Part shown: in pieces, positions 11,123 through 23,972 of the stretch
Numbering within the stretch: position 1 is the first letter of the stretch
Layout: each line of letters opens with the position of its first letter
Source: Euptelea pleiosperma
Taxonomy: Eukaryota; Streptophyta; Magnoliopsida; Ranunculales; Eupteleaceae
Reading direction: 5' to 3'
Length of the DNA stretch: 64,000 nucleotides
Assembly: GCA_035048495.1 (NCBI GenBank)
Contig: CM068553.1
Location: 1,867,259-1,931,258 of the forward strand
Program-made: the position numbers and the translations under genes
The notes under the pieces: generated by a model
The model's input: the letters and a program-made list of their open reading frames with translations, nothing else
Databases searched by the model: none
What the model was told of the DNA's origin: nothing

Positions 11123-14100
11123 TCAAAGAGGAGGCATGAAAGAAGAAAGTGATCTTGAGCTTAGGGCGCAAACGGGAGCGAAAACGACCACCGAATTGTG
11201 ACCACCAAAGCCAAATGAGTTAGAGATACCTGCAATTAATAACAAAATTTTAAGTTGTTAAACAATACAACATAATTAAGGGGAAAAACACAAAGAAAAC
11301 TTTGGCGTTTGCCTGAAGGAAGTCATTGCCATGTTTCGAACATTTCTATGAACATTTCTATGGATTCTTTCAAACAAAACCAGCAGGAGAGTAAAAAAGA
11401 TTTTAAAAGAGTGCTATTTCGTTTTTGTTTTGGGGTGTGTGTGGATGTGGGAACTATGGAAGTTTCATCTAATTAAGGTATACACAGCTACACACATACC
11501 AACATGAACTTCATGCTTCTTCTTCACATTTGGAACAGTGTCGATTGTAACCTCTGGCTCCAAGTTCTGCAGAAAAAGAAATAAAAACCATCAAATGCAT
11601 CTCAAAACCATTAATGTTGATTAAATGGAGTGAAATATATGAATTGGAGAAGATATGGGTAACTGAGCAATACATCTTGGTTAATGGTTGGATGTAGCCA
11701 GCCTGTAGTGATTGCTTTGATGGTGGCTATGGCTTCTAATCCACCAGCAGCCCCGAGTCCATGTCCAATCATAGACTGAAACAGGAAACACAGACCAAAC
11801 TCAAATAATCATAATGTTGATCAAGTAAACCAACAAAGACTCATAAATCAGATACTCCACAATCTTGCAATACCAATTGAACATGCACAATAAAGACATT
11901 ATCAGCATTACTTTTTACATTCTTAAAAAGTTACTGCCCTGATTTCATCTATGAATAGGTATCTTTCACAACATTTCATTCACTCTTTTTGAAATTGTAA
12001 ATGGGATTTAAAGTTCTTGCCTTAGTCCCATTCATCTTGATCTCAGATGTGTCCTTGAAGACCTTCTTGACTGCGTTAACCTCTGCTAGATCTCCTGCGA
12101 GTGTCGATGTTGCATGTGCATTCACATAGTTCACCTGTAAGTCTCATAAATTCACTTTTCCATAAGAATTCAAGTAAATGAGAAATAATTTCTTACTTGT
12201 TTACCACAGGTTTAGTATCTCTCTGTATTTTCTAATATAACCAACCCTTAAACCATTCATTGTGAATAGGAATTATTATATCACAGAATCTTTAAATATA
12301 TTGAAATTAAAATATTGGTTGCAAGCCAATTAGTCCAGAAGAACATTTAAAGGGGTTCCATCCTCTCTCACCTCTTCTGGAGAAACTCCGGCATCTTCTA
12401 AGCTCTTAGTTATGCAAGAAGAGACTCCAAGGCCATCTGAACGAGGATCAGTCATGTGATGAGCATCACAGGTTATGGCACCTCCTAAATACTCTGCTAT
12501 TATATTTGCTCCTCTTTTCCTTGCATTCTCCAAGCTCTCCATAACCTTCTCTTAAAGACCCAAAATCAGTTTAAACAATTTCCAGTATCCAAATATCTAA
12601 AAAAATCAGTATATACATGCATGTATTGTTTATTTACTTATGTGTGCATGATGGATTACATGAATTACCTTTGGACTTAAAATATAGAATAAACTAGTGT
12701 CCTTGTAAAATGATCAACAGACCCACGAGTTTTGAAATCTGATATTGGCTGAAACTTGACAGAATTAACTAGAGGAACTAAGTACTCATGGTCCAGGGTA
12801 TGTTATTTGCAAATGAAATGTTGGTTGATGAGATTACAAAGAGAGCAAATGCAAATGCAAAACTAAAACTATGGAGGGATATCTTGGAAACCAGCAGTTA
12901 TAATAAGTAGAACCAACAAAGAGTATATGCAGTGGAACTGTAGTAAGTGACACAAAAAGGGATGAAGCATTAATTAAGATTGACGAACAGGAAATATTCC
13001 AAAGCACAATTTTTGTTGTCTTGGTTTGTTTATCTATAAAGAGGGAGATACCAAGGTGGATAGTGCCCGTATATTTTGATCAATGCACTTTCGATGTGTA
13101 AAGTAACCAACTGATACTGATCAAACCAAAGGGGATATTTTATAAAATAGCAATAAGACCAACTATGCTTTATAGAGCAAAATGTCCAGCAATCAAGAGA
13201 CATGTTCATAGGATGAGTGTAGTGGAGATGAGGATGTTGAGAGGAAAGACTAGGAGAGAAAATAAAAAATGAACACATCTGAGGGAAGCTAGAAGTAGTA
13301 CTAATAGGGGATAGAATAAATGGAAGTTGATTGAGATGGCCTGGGCATATACAATGAAGACCATGGACTTCACCATTGAGGAGTGCTTTAGTGCATATTG
13401 AAGGCTCTAAAAGAGCAAGACAAAGGCTGAAAATGACATAGAATGAGGCATTAAGACAATATTCATTGACAAGAGAACATAGCTCTAGATAGAACTCTAT
13501 GGCAAAACAGGATTCATGTAGCTCACCCAAAATAGTTGGGATAATACGTAATTTAGTGAATATCAATTTATCTAAATACAGTTTTCTTTAAATCTGAACC
13601 TAAATGAACTAACCTTTACATGATATTATATCGTTTAACCCAATGAAGTTAACCATACAGTCATGCAACTTATTGGGTTCAGCATTTCCTACATTTTGAG
13701 TTCATGTTATATAGCTTCTAATTTGTCTGCTGTTCTTAAAATAGGAAACACAAAACACTAATCCGTCCTTGTAATCTGAGGGTCAAGCCAGTGACCACAC
13801 AGTTGCTAGACAAAGTAAAATCCAATTAAGCCACGGCCTGGACAATCGCTTTGGGATAGATAACTAGATACAGTTAAAACACAATTAAGTAAAACAACAA
13901 TGATAACAGAACTAACAAGTCTATGGAAACAACTCTTCTAACATTAATGAGCAGAGGAATGTGATGGATCTTTTACCAGCACACCAGAGCCTTCACCCAT
14001 AACAAAACCATCGCGATCTTTGTCCCATGGCCTTGAAGCTTTCTGGGGTTCGCCATTCCTCTGGGACAAAGCCCTGCAAGCTATGAACCCACCGACCCCA

Positions 14101-15663
14101 GTAGCCATGACAGCAGCCTCAGTCCCACCAACTACCATGATGTCCGCTTCACCTCTTCTAATATGATTTGCAGCAGCATAGAAGCAGTAATTTGCAGTTG
14201 CACAAGCCGTAGAAATGGAGTAATTGGGCCCCATGAGGCCTGTATCAATGGCTAATAGTGCTGATCCCATATTGGTGATGGAGTAAGGAATGAAGAAAGG
14301 AGTGATCTTTTTGTATCCTTTTTGGATAAGAGACTCAACTCCATTGCTGAAAGCTGTTAAGCCTCCCATACCTGACCCCACCAGCACTCCAATTCTCGAT
14401 CTGTCCATCTGTGAAACATGCAAACCAAGAATACCCATTACATTCAATCTCCGAAACATTAGTGAGCTACAAATTTTCTCTCACCAATAGGTGTGGACTT
14501 ACAGTTTCCAAGACTTCCGGTCCAAGGTTGGCATCTTCAAGTGCTCTTCTGCCAGCAACCAGGCAATACCTCCAGCAGTCATCGAGACGGCGGTCGTTCT
14601 TCCCATCAATGTAGCCCTTGGAAGAAAAATTACGAATCTGACCAGCGAATCGGACAGAGAAGGTGGAAGCATCGAACCTGTCAATTAGGCTGATTCCACT
14701 CTCTCCATCAAGGAGTTTATTATAGAATGTATCTATGTCATTGCCAAACACTGAAACAAGGCCCATTCCTGTTATGACAATTCGTTTCTTGGGATCTGTC
14801 TCTCTTTTCGGAGCTGAAACAGCCAGGGAAGCCATGGCCCTGACTTGTCTGGATTTTGGAGCTGGGGATAGAAAACCCAATTGGAAATTAAACCAAAAAA
14901 ATCAGATTGCCAATGTTTATCAGTGGAAGAAGGAGCAAATCATGAAGTTACCCATGTTTTTTCTCTCTTTGAGAGAGAGAGAGGGAGAGAGAGGAGAGGC
15001 TAAATACACAAAATTAAGGAACAATGAAGGAAAAAATACCCACATACACCCAGAAGGCTAAAAATCAAACTTGAGTTTTCGTCAAACAGAATAATGATCT
15101 GAGGAACAAAAAAAATCTATCCATTTTCTTAAAAACATTTTTGTTGTTATTCTGAATCAACATTTTTAGATTCACAGTCTATATTTGTCATTTCAAGTGA
15201 TTCTTCCTTTTCTATTTTTCCAAGTGTTACGAAATCTGCCAACGAACTCACAAAATCCTCAAAAGAATAACTCTGAACTACCACATTTCTGCATGAAAAA
15301 ACTAAATTACAGGGAGCAAAAAAACAAGAAACACGAAATAGTGAAATCAACAATGAAGCATCTCAGACCCCCAAAAGATCACATTGAGTTTAAATCAAAA
15401 CATTCAAACAATACTCACTAAGAAAACAAACATAGCCAACAAAACAAAAATTGAAACAAAAAAAAAAACAACAGATATAAGAGTCTGTGAGAATACCCAC
15501 TTGTTGAACAAGCAAACCCACTTGGTTTACTCCCAGCTGAAGCCATTTGTTTGGTTTCCACCGGTCTGAGTCCATTGTAATTAAGGAGAGAAGCTCCATT
15601 GCCTCCCAGTTCTCTGGTTCTAAAGATCAGAGCAGAAGAAGAAGTACTAGCAATAGCTACCAT
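11123..15663 (-). CDS. KAS1: 3-oxoacyl-ACP synthase I (KAS I), chloroplast
   Basis: This enzyme condenses malonyl-ACP with growing acyl-ACP (C4 to C16) in plastid fatty acid synthesis. Eight coding exons, from the start: 15501-15663, 14503-14861, 13977-14408, 12372-12545, 12021-12134, 11674-11775, 11500-11566, 11123-11229. They sum to 1518 nt, 505 residues plus stop, with all junction phases consistent. The first 70 or so residues are Ser/Ala-rich and basic, as in a transit peptide. The conserved core starts near [12 protein letters not shown]. The catalytic triad is visible: Cys243 in STACATANY, His383 in NAHATST, His419 in SMIGHGLG, plus Lys414; their spacing agrees within one residue with bacterial FabF. 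GFGGHN lies near the end. KAS I rather than KAS II is judged from the wording of the N-terminal core. Intron 5 is GC-AG, and the last 16 residues look frame-shifted relative to the family. Splice sites are by eye. Confidence 0.93.
11776..12020 (-). other. GC-AG intron of KAS I
   Basis: Exon 5 ends …ACTAAG and the intron opens GCAAGA, not GT. It closes with TGTTTCAG before exon 6 (TCTATGATT). No GT near the junction keeps the reading frame, while the GC donor gives the exact Lys-Ser-Met-Ile-Gly-His catalytic wording. GC-AG introns are spliced by the ordinary spliceosome but are a small minority in plants. Confidence 0.85.
13160..13560 (+). pseudogene. LINE reverse-transcriptase C-terminal remnant
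   Basis: Inside KAS I intron 3 and antisense to the gene. The plus strand reads, with frame shifts and stops, through words typical of plant LINE polyprotein tails: [25 protein letters not shown] and, in another frame, [12 protein letters not shown] followed by a stop. Large decayed retroelement fragments are common in plant introns. A 178-codon minus-strand frame over the same bases (13030-13566) is its shadow. No 5' part, poly-A tail or TSD was found. Confidence 0.7.
14961..14998. repeat. GA/CT-rich microsatellite in KAS I intron 1
   Basis: An imperfect (GA)n tract interrupted by GG, lying between coding exons 1 and 2 of the minus-strand gene. Confidence 0.85.
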
Positions 15664-16009
15664 CTCTCTCTAGCTCTCAATCACTCTCTTTCTCTTCTAA
15701 ACAAGTAGTGATTGATTGATATAAGAACAGAGAAGAAAGAGGAGAAATAGAGAAAGAACTTTGGGTAATCAGAGTAAGAGAAAAATGATTTAAAAGGGAA
15801 GGAGTTCACAAAGGGAGGTTCTTGGTTTGAATCCCATTGAACAGTCCGCCACATGCTCATTATGGACCGAAACTGGCGATGATTACAATGTTTTTCTTTC
15901 TTCGCCCACACTTCTCTCCTACTCTTTCAACCGTTTAACCACCCAAACAACCGGGTTTGAAATCAGGGTTAGATATACGTAAAAATTTAGCCGTACAGGA
16001 AATTGTTCC

Positions 16010-16345
16010 TGTGAGGCGCATAAGACCACACTCTTTCAGGCCCACCACTTGATGGACCTACATACACCAAAAACTCCATGTAGCATACTCTTCCTGGCCC
16101 ACTGACCCTATGGATTTTTAGTTCACCACTTGGTCGACCTATAAACCAAAAATCAGCCTGGTTGATGCTTTCTAGTCATTCGATTTTACGACTAAAAAAA
16201 AGGCTTGAATCAAACTGTTAGAAACGACCCCACCAAAAAATTTCCAATCCAATGGCCAAAATCACCAATCAGATTGATTTTGTGTGTAGATCCACCAAGA
16301 GGTGGGCCAAACATTCATAGGTGAGTGGGCATTTGGGAGAGAAGG
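16010..16345. mobile_element. Foldback MITE, second family
   Basis: It carries CACACTCTTTCAGGCCCACC and ACCAAAAATCAGCCTG, with the inverse CAGATTGATTTTGTGTGTAG … GTGGGCCAAACATTCATAG in the right half. The left part also holds a partial duplicate of the arm (16020-16080 and 16085-16150). It lies just upstream of the KAS I promoter region. Confidence 0.55.
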
Positions 16346-16447
16346 ATCAAACGCAATTAACTTAATAAAAACACTGAATTATTTAATTTCTTAGGTTAAA
16401 TGCAAGGAGCCGGAGAACAATTTTGTCCAAAGGAAAAGACATGAGGA

Positions 16448-17453
16448 TAGGCCCTTTAGGGCAGTCAACGGATATTTTTCGGATATCCAAATCCGAATCC
16501 GAAAAATATCCGGATATCCGAATTCATTAACTCTCCTGAAATTTAATATATATAATACATTATTATATTTATTATATAATAAATAGAATTAGATATTTAA
16601 TATCCAAATCCATGTTCGAAAACTATTTTAATATTAAAAACAGCAAATTTAAAAAAAAATAACAAATTTTAATGTATTTATAAAAAAAGTAACCAGTTTT
16701 GAAAATTTATAAAAAAGATAACCAAACGCCCTTTGACCTTTCAAAGGGCATCTATATGGGATTACCAAAATACCCCGATTGACTGTGAAAGGGTGTTCAT
16801 AAGCTGCAACACCCATGAGCTTCAGACGCCCTTTTAAAGGGCCTTGGCTCAAAAAAAAAAAAAATTTATAAACCCAGAAGCCTAGAAATTACAAATCAAG
16901 ATGAATTTTGGATGTAGGTTTACTTAGGGATGAGCCAAACATCCATATAGTCATGGTCTCTAAGAGTGACATGTGGAATTAGAGTATTTTTCATGGTTTA
17001 TTTTTAACTGTAGAAAACGACGTACCAAGTATGTCATTTTCTAGATTTTTTTCCAAAAACAATCATTTGAAAGGCCGTCCATAAACTGCATATGTCAAAG
17101 GGGGTCTGTAAGCTTCAAACACCCTTTGAAAATGAGTTTGCCGCTTGTGGACGCCCTTTGAAAGGGTGTTTGCAACTTGTGAACACTCTTTCAAATGACG
17201 TCGGCTAGACAAAGTCAAAATGGGCATTTCAAAAATTTTTGTTGTGGCGGCAGGTTGACGCCCTTTGAAAGGGTATTTTTTATATAAATTTTTTAAATTG
17301 TTGCTTTTTATAAATACATTTAATTTTGTTAATTTTTTAGAAAATTTGTATTAAAAAAATTCAAATCGGAATCTGAATCCGATATCTGAAATTTTCAAAT
17401 ATATCCGATTTTTCGAAAATGGATTCAAATTTTTTGACTATCCATTGACCCTA
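16448..17453. mobile_element. hAT-like element with nested insertions
   Basis: The left end TAGGCCCTTTAGGGCAGTCA and right end …CCATTGACCCTA are roughly inverse. The flanking 8-mers are CATGAGGA (16440-16447) and CATGAGGT (17454-17461), 7 of 8 identical. The body near both ends repeats GGATAT/CGAAAAAT words in inverted order. A Mutator-like element (16641-17348) is nested inside it. Confidence 0.55.
16641..17348. mobile_element. Mutator-like element with CCCTTTGAAAGGG core
   Basis: It is flanked by a perfect 9-bp duplication TATTAAAAA (16632-16640, 17349-17357). The AT-rich inverted ends run about 80 bp (shared word AATGTATTTATAAAAA). The core repeats the short palindrome GCCCTTTGAAAGGG or variants of it at about 16726, 16783, 16828, 17095, 17120, 17151, 17180 and 17260. 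A partial foldback MITE of another family (about 16865-17010) sits inside it. Non-coding. Confidence 0.75.
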
Positions 17454-17644
17454 CATGAGGTGCATATGGCTGACTCGATATTGGTACCCATATTGGTTTC
17501 AACCGATTCAAATGGTCGTACACATTCGATCACTCACCTTCATGTATGCCTCCATTGTTTACAATCTATTACTACTTTAAAGCCAAAACCTGGGTTGTGG
17601 CATGCCGCCCACACGCCACTCACATGGCGCTCACACAGCACTCA

Positions 17645-17965
17645 CAAGGTTGTATGGGCCACAGGGCACATTCTTAGAGGCAACTAACTGTATGAATGTT
17701 GGGCCCATCATTGGGTGGACCTACATACCAAATATCGACCTGATTAGTGATTTCAAACCATTGGATCTTAACTTGTACCCCAAATAATGCCCAACTTCTA
17801 CGGATAAAATCAACCCAGGAAAACGACTATAATCCAGTGCTTAGAAATCACTAATCAAGCTAATATTTGGTCAATAGGTCCACCTAGAGTTGGGCCAAAC
17901 ATCCATAAGGTCAGTGGTCTCTAAGAGTGTGCCACGGGACTCATACGGTGGTCTGTCATCAACGC
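17645..17965. mobile_element. Mutator-like foldback MITE, degraded copy
   Basis: The left arm GGGCCACAGGGCACATTCTTAG and the right arm CTCTAAGAGTGTGCCACGGG are inverse, with inner wording ACCTGATTAGTGATTTC and its inverse. The outer ends are decayed and no TSD was found. Confidence 0.6.
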
Positions 17966-18299
17966 TGATGAGCCCCTATAATCACTCACGTCGCACCGGC
18001 CCTAGTCGATTTAAGCCTACATCAATGATTTGTAAACGTTGGCTCTTGAATTAACAAGTTGAGACTATTCTGATGTTCGTGACCATCAAACATTTTTCTT
18101 AGTCATAAAAATAATGGCATGGTAAGTAATTAAATGATTAACAGGGGGTTCTATTGAAAATAAGAATATAATAATAGCCTGAAAAAATAATTAAGTGATT
18201 TGCAAGGAGTTGTATTGAAAATGTAATTATGGCATGAGAATGAATGAGTAAAGTTAACATGATATTTAATCAACCTTTCTTTAGCAAAGGCGGCATTTA

Positions 18300-18973
18300 G
18301 GCTCTGCTTGGTACGCTATAAATGAATGCATTTTGCAAATGAACGAAAATACATTCAGTTATTGCGCATTAGTTTACGATGCATAAATTTACGGTTGCTT
18401 GGTAGCAATTGAGAAAAACTCCGTAAACTAATGCACTGTGATTAACACTCAATGATCCGAAGTGGTTTTCCACGCCCTCGTCCTCATTCTAACCATTTTC
18501 ACTATGATCTTCGCTCTGTAAAAGCTTAAATTTGTGCTCGAAATCCCTAATTTTTTAATTCGATTTTGAACAATTTTCTCACCGGAATTCGGTGTAATTG
18601 AGAAAATTTCTTGTCTTTCAAACTTTGCGGTGAGGTATCTCCTTGATATTTTAAAGAGTATTAAAGATTTCACCAGATTATGTTGAGATCCAATGAGATT
18701 CCGAGGTAGATAAACAAATTGTAAGAGGAAACATTGAACAAAAAATAGAAGATTGAGAAATGAAGCTTCGAAGAGGATCATTGCAGTTTTTGCATTCTAA
18801 TTCAGCAAGTTTTGTCATGCGTTATAATGCAGTGGTTTATTCAAAGAGAATGCAGTATCCCTGCATTAGTTTACATTGGTCCCACTTTACGGAGGGAAAC
18901 CAAGCACCCAAAAATGTGGGACTCATTGTAAACTAATGCAAATGCATTTGTTTACAGTATACCAAGCATAGCC
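18300..18973. mobile_element. PIF/Harbinger-like (Tourist) element, TTA TSD
   Basis: The ends are GGCTCTGCTTGGTA and the inverse TACCAAGCATAGCC, flanked on both sides by TTA (18297-18299 and 18974-18976). A 3-bp TTA TSD with GG…TTGG ends fits PIF/Harbinger. A 110-codon minus-strand frame inside (18449-18781) resembles no transposase. The host DNA on both sides contains repeated wording AGGGGTTGTATTGAAAAT, so it inserted into an older repeat. Confidence 0.75.
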
Positions 18974-19678
18974 TTAATGAACTAACACGTGATAAGCAAT
19001 TAAATGGTTAGCAAGGGGTTGTATTGAAAATAAGAATTTAATATGAAAAAATAATCAAGTGGTCGTAAGGGGGCTGTATTGAAAATGCAAGGGGATGTTT
19101 GTGACGAACCAACCTGCATTGTGATAGGACCATCGTTAACCTTCATTACATAAACGCAACATGAAGTTAGGGCATTGTTCTAGACTGAGAAATCTTTTGA
19201 AGTTCTCGGGTTGGGTAAACTTAGGCTCTATATGGTTGCCCTCAATAAGTTTCTAGAAATGATTTCTACATATAAATGTCATAAAACTCTTTCCATATCA
19301 ACACTTTCTAACTTACAAATCTTTTTTTCTGTAAATTTTTTTGTTGATCACCATACAAAGCCATGCATTCATCATTGCCCAAAATGCACCATCCGTTTTT
19401 TTATATGGTTTACAATTTTGAAATTAACTGATTTTTTGGTGATGATGATCATCATGGCATGGACAACTCAATGTATGGTTGGATTGTCCAACATATTCTC
19501 CATGCAGGCCCCACCACTTGGTGTAAGAAGTGTGTGTGTATTTAATGAAGTGGAGGATAATATCTAGTTCGCTTGTCATTGGAGTTGCATTTGACATAGA
19601 ACCACAAGTGCCTGAATACATGGTTAGTGTTTGGGAATGCTTCTACAGAAGCACTTTTCCAGCTTTTGGCATTGTGAA

Positions 19679-20027
19679 TAGGGGTGTCAACGGGTCGGTT
19701 CCTAAGGTGACCAGAACCGGAACCTCAAAGTGATGGTACCATAACCGGAACCGATTATGTAGTTTTTGTCAGTTCTGGTTCCGGTTTCGGGTATAACGGG
19801 TCCAATCTTGGTAATATGAGAATTTTTACATTATATTTATATATTGGTTCCGGTTCTTATCGGTTTCAGTTCCATATTAGAGTACTGGAACCATAACCAT
19901 TAGTTTCCAGTTCGGTTCTGGTTCCGGTTCTTTTTAATCGGTTCCCAAAAATGTGGTACCAGAACCGGTGTTTTCAGTTCCGGTTCCGGTTCGGCTCCGA
20001 TTAAATCGGGTAAAATTGACACCCCTA
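19679..20027. mobile_element. hAT-like MITE, TAGGGGTGTCAA ends, complete
   Basis: The ends are TAGGGGTGTCAA and the inverse TTGACACCCCTA, with a perfect 8-bp TSD ATTGTGAA (19671-19678, 20028-20035). The interior is built of GGTTCCGGTT/GAACCGGAAC words. It is nested in the left arm of the 3.3-kb element, so it inserted later. Confidence 0.85.
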
Positions 20028-20223
20028 ATTGTGAATTGCTTCCTCAACAAAAATTTGTGTTTGGTTCGCAAAAGCACTTTGGCTTCTGCGTTTAAAAAAA
20101 GTTAGAAACGCTTTTTTGAGAAACACCTGGGAGGGTGTTTTTTAAAGGAGCGCATTCTCTTCATTTTTTACCTTTTTGTCCCTCTTTCGTAAAACCTTCG
20201 TATTAGTTTGTGATGGTTCTCTA

Positions 20224-20324
<101 letters not shown>

Positions 20325-21839
20325 ATATTCCTCTCCTGCATTGTCGATGGTCGGTTCGAAAGATTTGTTCTAAAGTTGCCTGTTCAACTTTGAAATTTCA
20401 CAAACTTTCACCAAATCTTTGCTTTTAAATCCATAAAACAAGCCTTAAGAGGAGACGATTACAAAAGGAAAGCAGACCAATTGATGATCCCATGGAACTT
20501 GGTCCGTTCCTTCACAACAATATCAACAACAACAGGTACAATTGCATCCATGGAACCTGGTCGATTCCTTCACAGCAACAACAACAGGTACGCCCCCCAT
20601 CCCTCCTAGGTTTTCTGATGACCGGAATTTCTAACACCAACACCACCGCCCCCATCACCTCCAACCATCACTACCACAGCCACCACCACCACAACCAGCA
20701 GCACTCCCTCCTTATCCCCACCTGCCACAATAGTCTTCGGGTGTCAAATGGGTGGGATTTGGGGACTGACTTTGGTTCTAGAATTGGTGTAATTTGGGGT
20801 CGGTTTTTGGTGTTGAATAGGATATGGTTTAGGAGTCAAATGGAGTCTAGTTTGTGGTCGATTTTGGATGCAAATTTGGGTGGGGTGAAGCCCTTATTCT
20901 AAGGCTGAAATGAGTGGGATTTAGGTCGTTAATTAGATGGTTTTCGAAACTATTCTGGATCTAATATTGAGGTAGGTTTTGGGGTAACATAGAGTATGTT
21001 TTCAATTATAAAACATGTTTGAAATTATGTGTAGAGCCGTTCTGATTTTTGGGTGAAAACGGATCTGATTTTCAGTGTTAATTGGGTGTGAAGCATGTTA
21101 TGTTTTTTGTGTAAAGCAGAGTATGTTTTGTATAACAAAAGTGTGTGTTTTATGGGTTGTATTTTAGGTTCACTGATTTTGAATTCAAAATTTGAACATT
21201 AGATTGTCTTTCCACCTAACCATATTCCTTCCAACGAGCCAGTAGAGGGAACAATTCTCAATTTGGATATCCAAGCGTGACCATTTATAATTCACTGGTT
21301 TTGTTTTTGGTTTTAATGGCCTCTTTGAATTGTTTTGTCGGGTTTAGGGCAAATATAAGATAGGTTTGGAGCCCAGACCTCACAGTGTGTCCATCTTAGA
21401 GTTTGGAGTAGTTGGGGATGAGAAAACTCTGAACACAATGGCATTTCAGAATGCCATTTTGAGCACTTTATGTTTTCTAATAAAAATGCAAAATGGGTTT
21501 TTCTATTTTACCCAAACAATAAGTTTAAGGATTGCTTTATGAACTATAAGCAATGAATTTGGCAAACATACCCACACAAAATTTTAGACTGATGGAACTT
21601 ATGTTTAGATTTATAGAGAGTTCCGTGAATTTGATTTCACATTAGGTTGAATTTTTTTCGTTACTTTTTTTTACATTTTCCTATTTGTTAGTATAATGGA
21701 ACTTATGTTTAGATTCTGGAGAGTTTCAAGAATTTGATTGCACTTTGTTGGATTTTATTTTGTTTCGTTTTGTCTATGGTTCCTAATATTCATATTTGTT
21801 ATAATATGTAACTTTTAAAATTATTATTAGGAAGCTTTC

Positions 21840-22033
<194 letters not shown>

Positions 22034-22274
22034 TAACCATTACTGGAAAAACAAAAGGTTATCAAGCTTGGTGTTTTTAATGCATCTTTGTTAGTCATGT
22101 TGTAAATTGCTGAAACCCTTTGATCAAATGTATAGAAACCAACGGAATGTCATGCGAAGTACCCTGTAAATTATCATGATTACAACAATTTGACTCAGGT
22201 CTAACCAAAACTGAATAATTGTGGATAGAGGCAGCCCAAAAATATTGTTGTCCCCTGGGCCTTCAAGTTTTGAA

Positions 22275-22460
22275 GTCTCACCCCTCCTAAATGTCACATG
22301 GAACCCTCTTTTAGTCTCAGTAACCTTATGGATGTTTGTCCCACTTCTTGGCGAACCGATACACCAAAATCAGTTTGATGGGTGATCTCTAGTAGTTAAA
22401 ATTTAGCAACAAAAAAACCTTAAAATTCAATGGCCAGAAAATCAGCCCATTAACCATCAA
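22275..22460. mobile_element. Foldback MITE fragment, second family, inside the 3.3-kb element
   Basis: CTCAGTAACCTTATGGATGTTTGTCCC and ACACCAAAATCAG are the family wording. Only the left half and a degraded right part are present. It lies inside the E2-carrying element. Confidence 0.45.
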
Positions 22461-23785
22461 GTCTTAGTTGGCAAGTTTTTCATTGACTCATTTGATGCAA
22501 CCTTTTAAAAAGAAAATTGATTTGAAGTTGGGTTTGAGACTTTTTAATGCTTTTATTTCTCTTTTATTTTTGCTCATAATTGGGAGAGATAATGTGCTTT
22601 CAATCCATTCATTGGACATTTTGGTTTAGTCAAGTAAGCTAAGATTTTTTAAAATGTTAGATGCCTTATTCAAGAAAGATTGGGATTCGTAACATGAAAT
22701 TTAATATAGTATTTGCCTTTGGTGAGTTAAAAATATCAACTATTGTCTTGTTTTGAACATAAGAGTATTCTTGACATTTTGACAGAATCCAAAAGTTCAT
22801 AGTTGGTTTTGCCAAACAACAATATCAACTTTATATATAGAACAACATTTCTCTAGCATGATTTGCCAAACACTATTCAGAAAAAAAACACTTTCAACAA
22901 GTGTTTCAAGGATTTCTACAGAAGCGCTTTTCCACAATGCTTCTGTAGAAGCATTCCCAAACCAGGCCCATGGTGGGTGGGGAGTCTAAATATGATTATA
23001 GGGGTTGAGAGGTAGGGTGCTTTATAGCCTTCGGATTAAAAGGTACTAGAAACCATTTTCCCCCTAAATTTTTCCTCTAAATTTTTTTCTTTTTTAATAA
23101 AAATGCTTTTTCTCACGTAAAAGGTAGGTGGTGTTTGCTAAAATTCTTTTTTAAGGTTTGATTCAGCTGAAATTAAGTGATTTTGGTGATTAAGTTGCAT
23201 TTGGTAAACAACTTAATTTCAGCACTTATCATCAAACTCAAGGAGAAAAAGTGAAAAGTAAAAAGTGACCCAGCCTTCACTTATTGCGGTAAGTGAATGA
23301 ATCTTTAAAAAAGATTCTTAAATTCTTTTTTAATGACAACAATGCCCTCTTTTCAAAACTTTCTCTTTTAAAAACTTACGAAAATACCCGCAATGCCCTT
23401 AACTTAATTTTAGGACTTAAGACCTTCATCAAACAACCTAATTTAGACATAAGTCATTAAGCTACCAGATCTTAAGCACTTTAAGCTTTTAGATCTGATA
23501 ACTTAATTTACCAAACACCACCGTAGTCTTGGTTTTTTTTTTTTTTTTTTCTTATTTCTGTCAAAAGATTTTTTCAGGTAAAACATTCATTTTATAAAAA
23601 GTATAGAAATGTTTTTCAAATAAATTTTTTTTTCCTTTTTGCAAGCTTGAAAAACGTGACAAACAATGAAATCCCACCCCACCTCACCAATCACTCTCAT
23701 AAGTCATAATCAAACTAGTGGGGTCCACTAGATAAGGTAAAAGACATTTTGCATTATTTAATGGTAAAATAAATAAATTGTGAAA

Positions 23786-23935
23786 AAAAAAACGGCCGTT
23801 ATTTTCGTTAAATTTCCTTTATTTTCTGTTTTTGAAAATTTGAAATTCAAATTTCCGTTCTACCATTAAAAAATTCCGTTAAATTTTTAATTGATGTTAT
23901 ACCGTTAAAACGGCCTCTTTTAAACTATTTCCCTT
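23786..23935. mobile_element. hAT-like MITE, degraded copy
   Basis: It contains AACGGCCGTTATTTTCGTT at the left and CCGTTAAAACGGCCTCTTTTAAAC at the right, in the style of the CAAGGTTTAAA family, but both ends are eroded and no TSD is visible. Confidence 0.5.
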
Positions 23936-23972
23936 GATTTGCATGGGTAATCGATTTTCTGTTATTTTTGGA

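Noticed and set aside
13030..13566. A 178-codon minus-strand frame in KAS I intron 3
   Set aside because: It matches no family and lies opposite a recognisable decayed LINE tail on the plus strand, so it is a chance frame.
18449..18781. A 110-codon minus-strand frame in the Harbinger-like element
   Set aside because: It resembles neither a DDE transposase nor a Myb-like partner protein, so the element is treated as non-autonomous.
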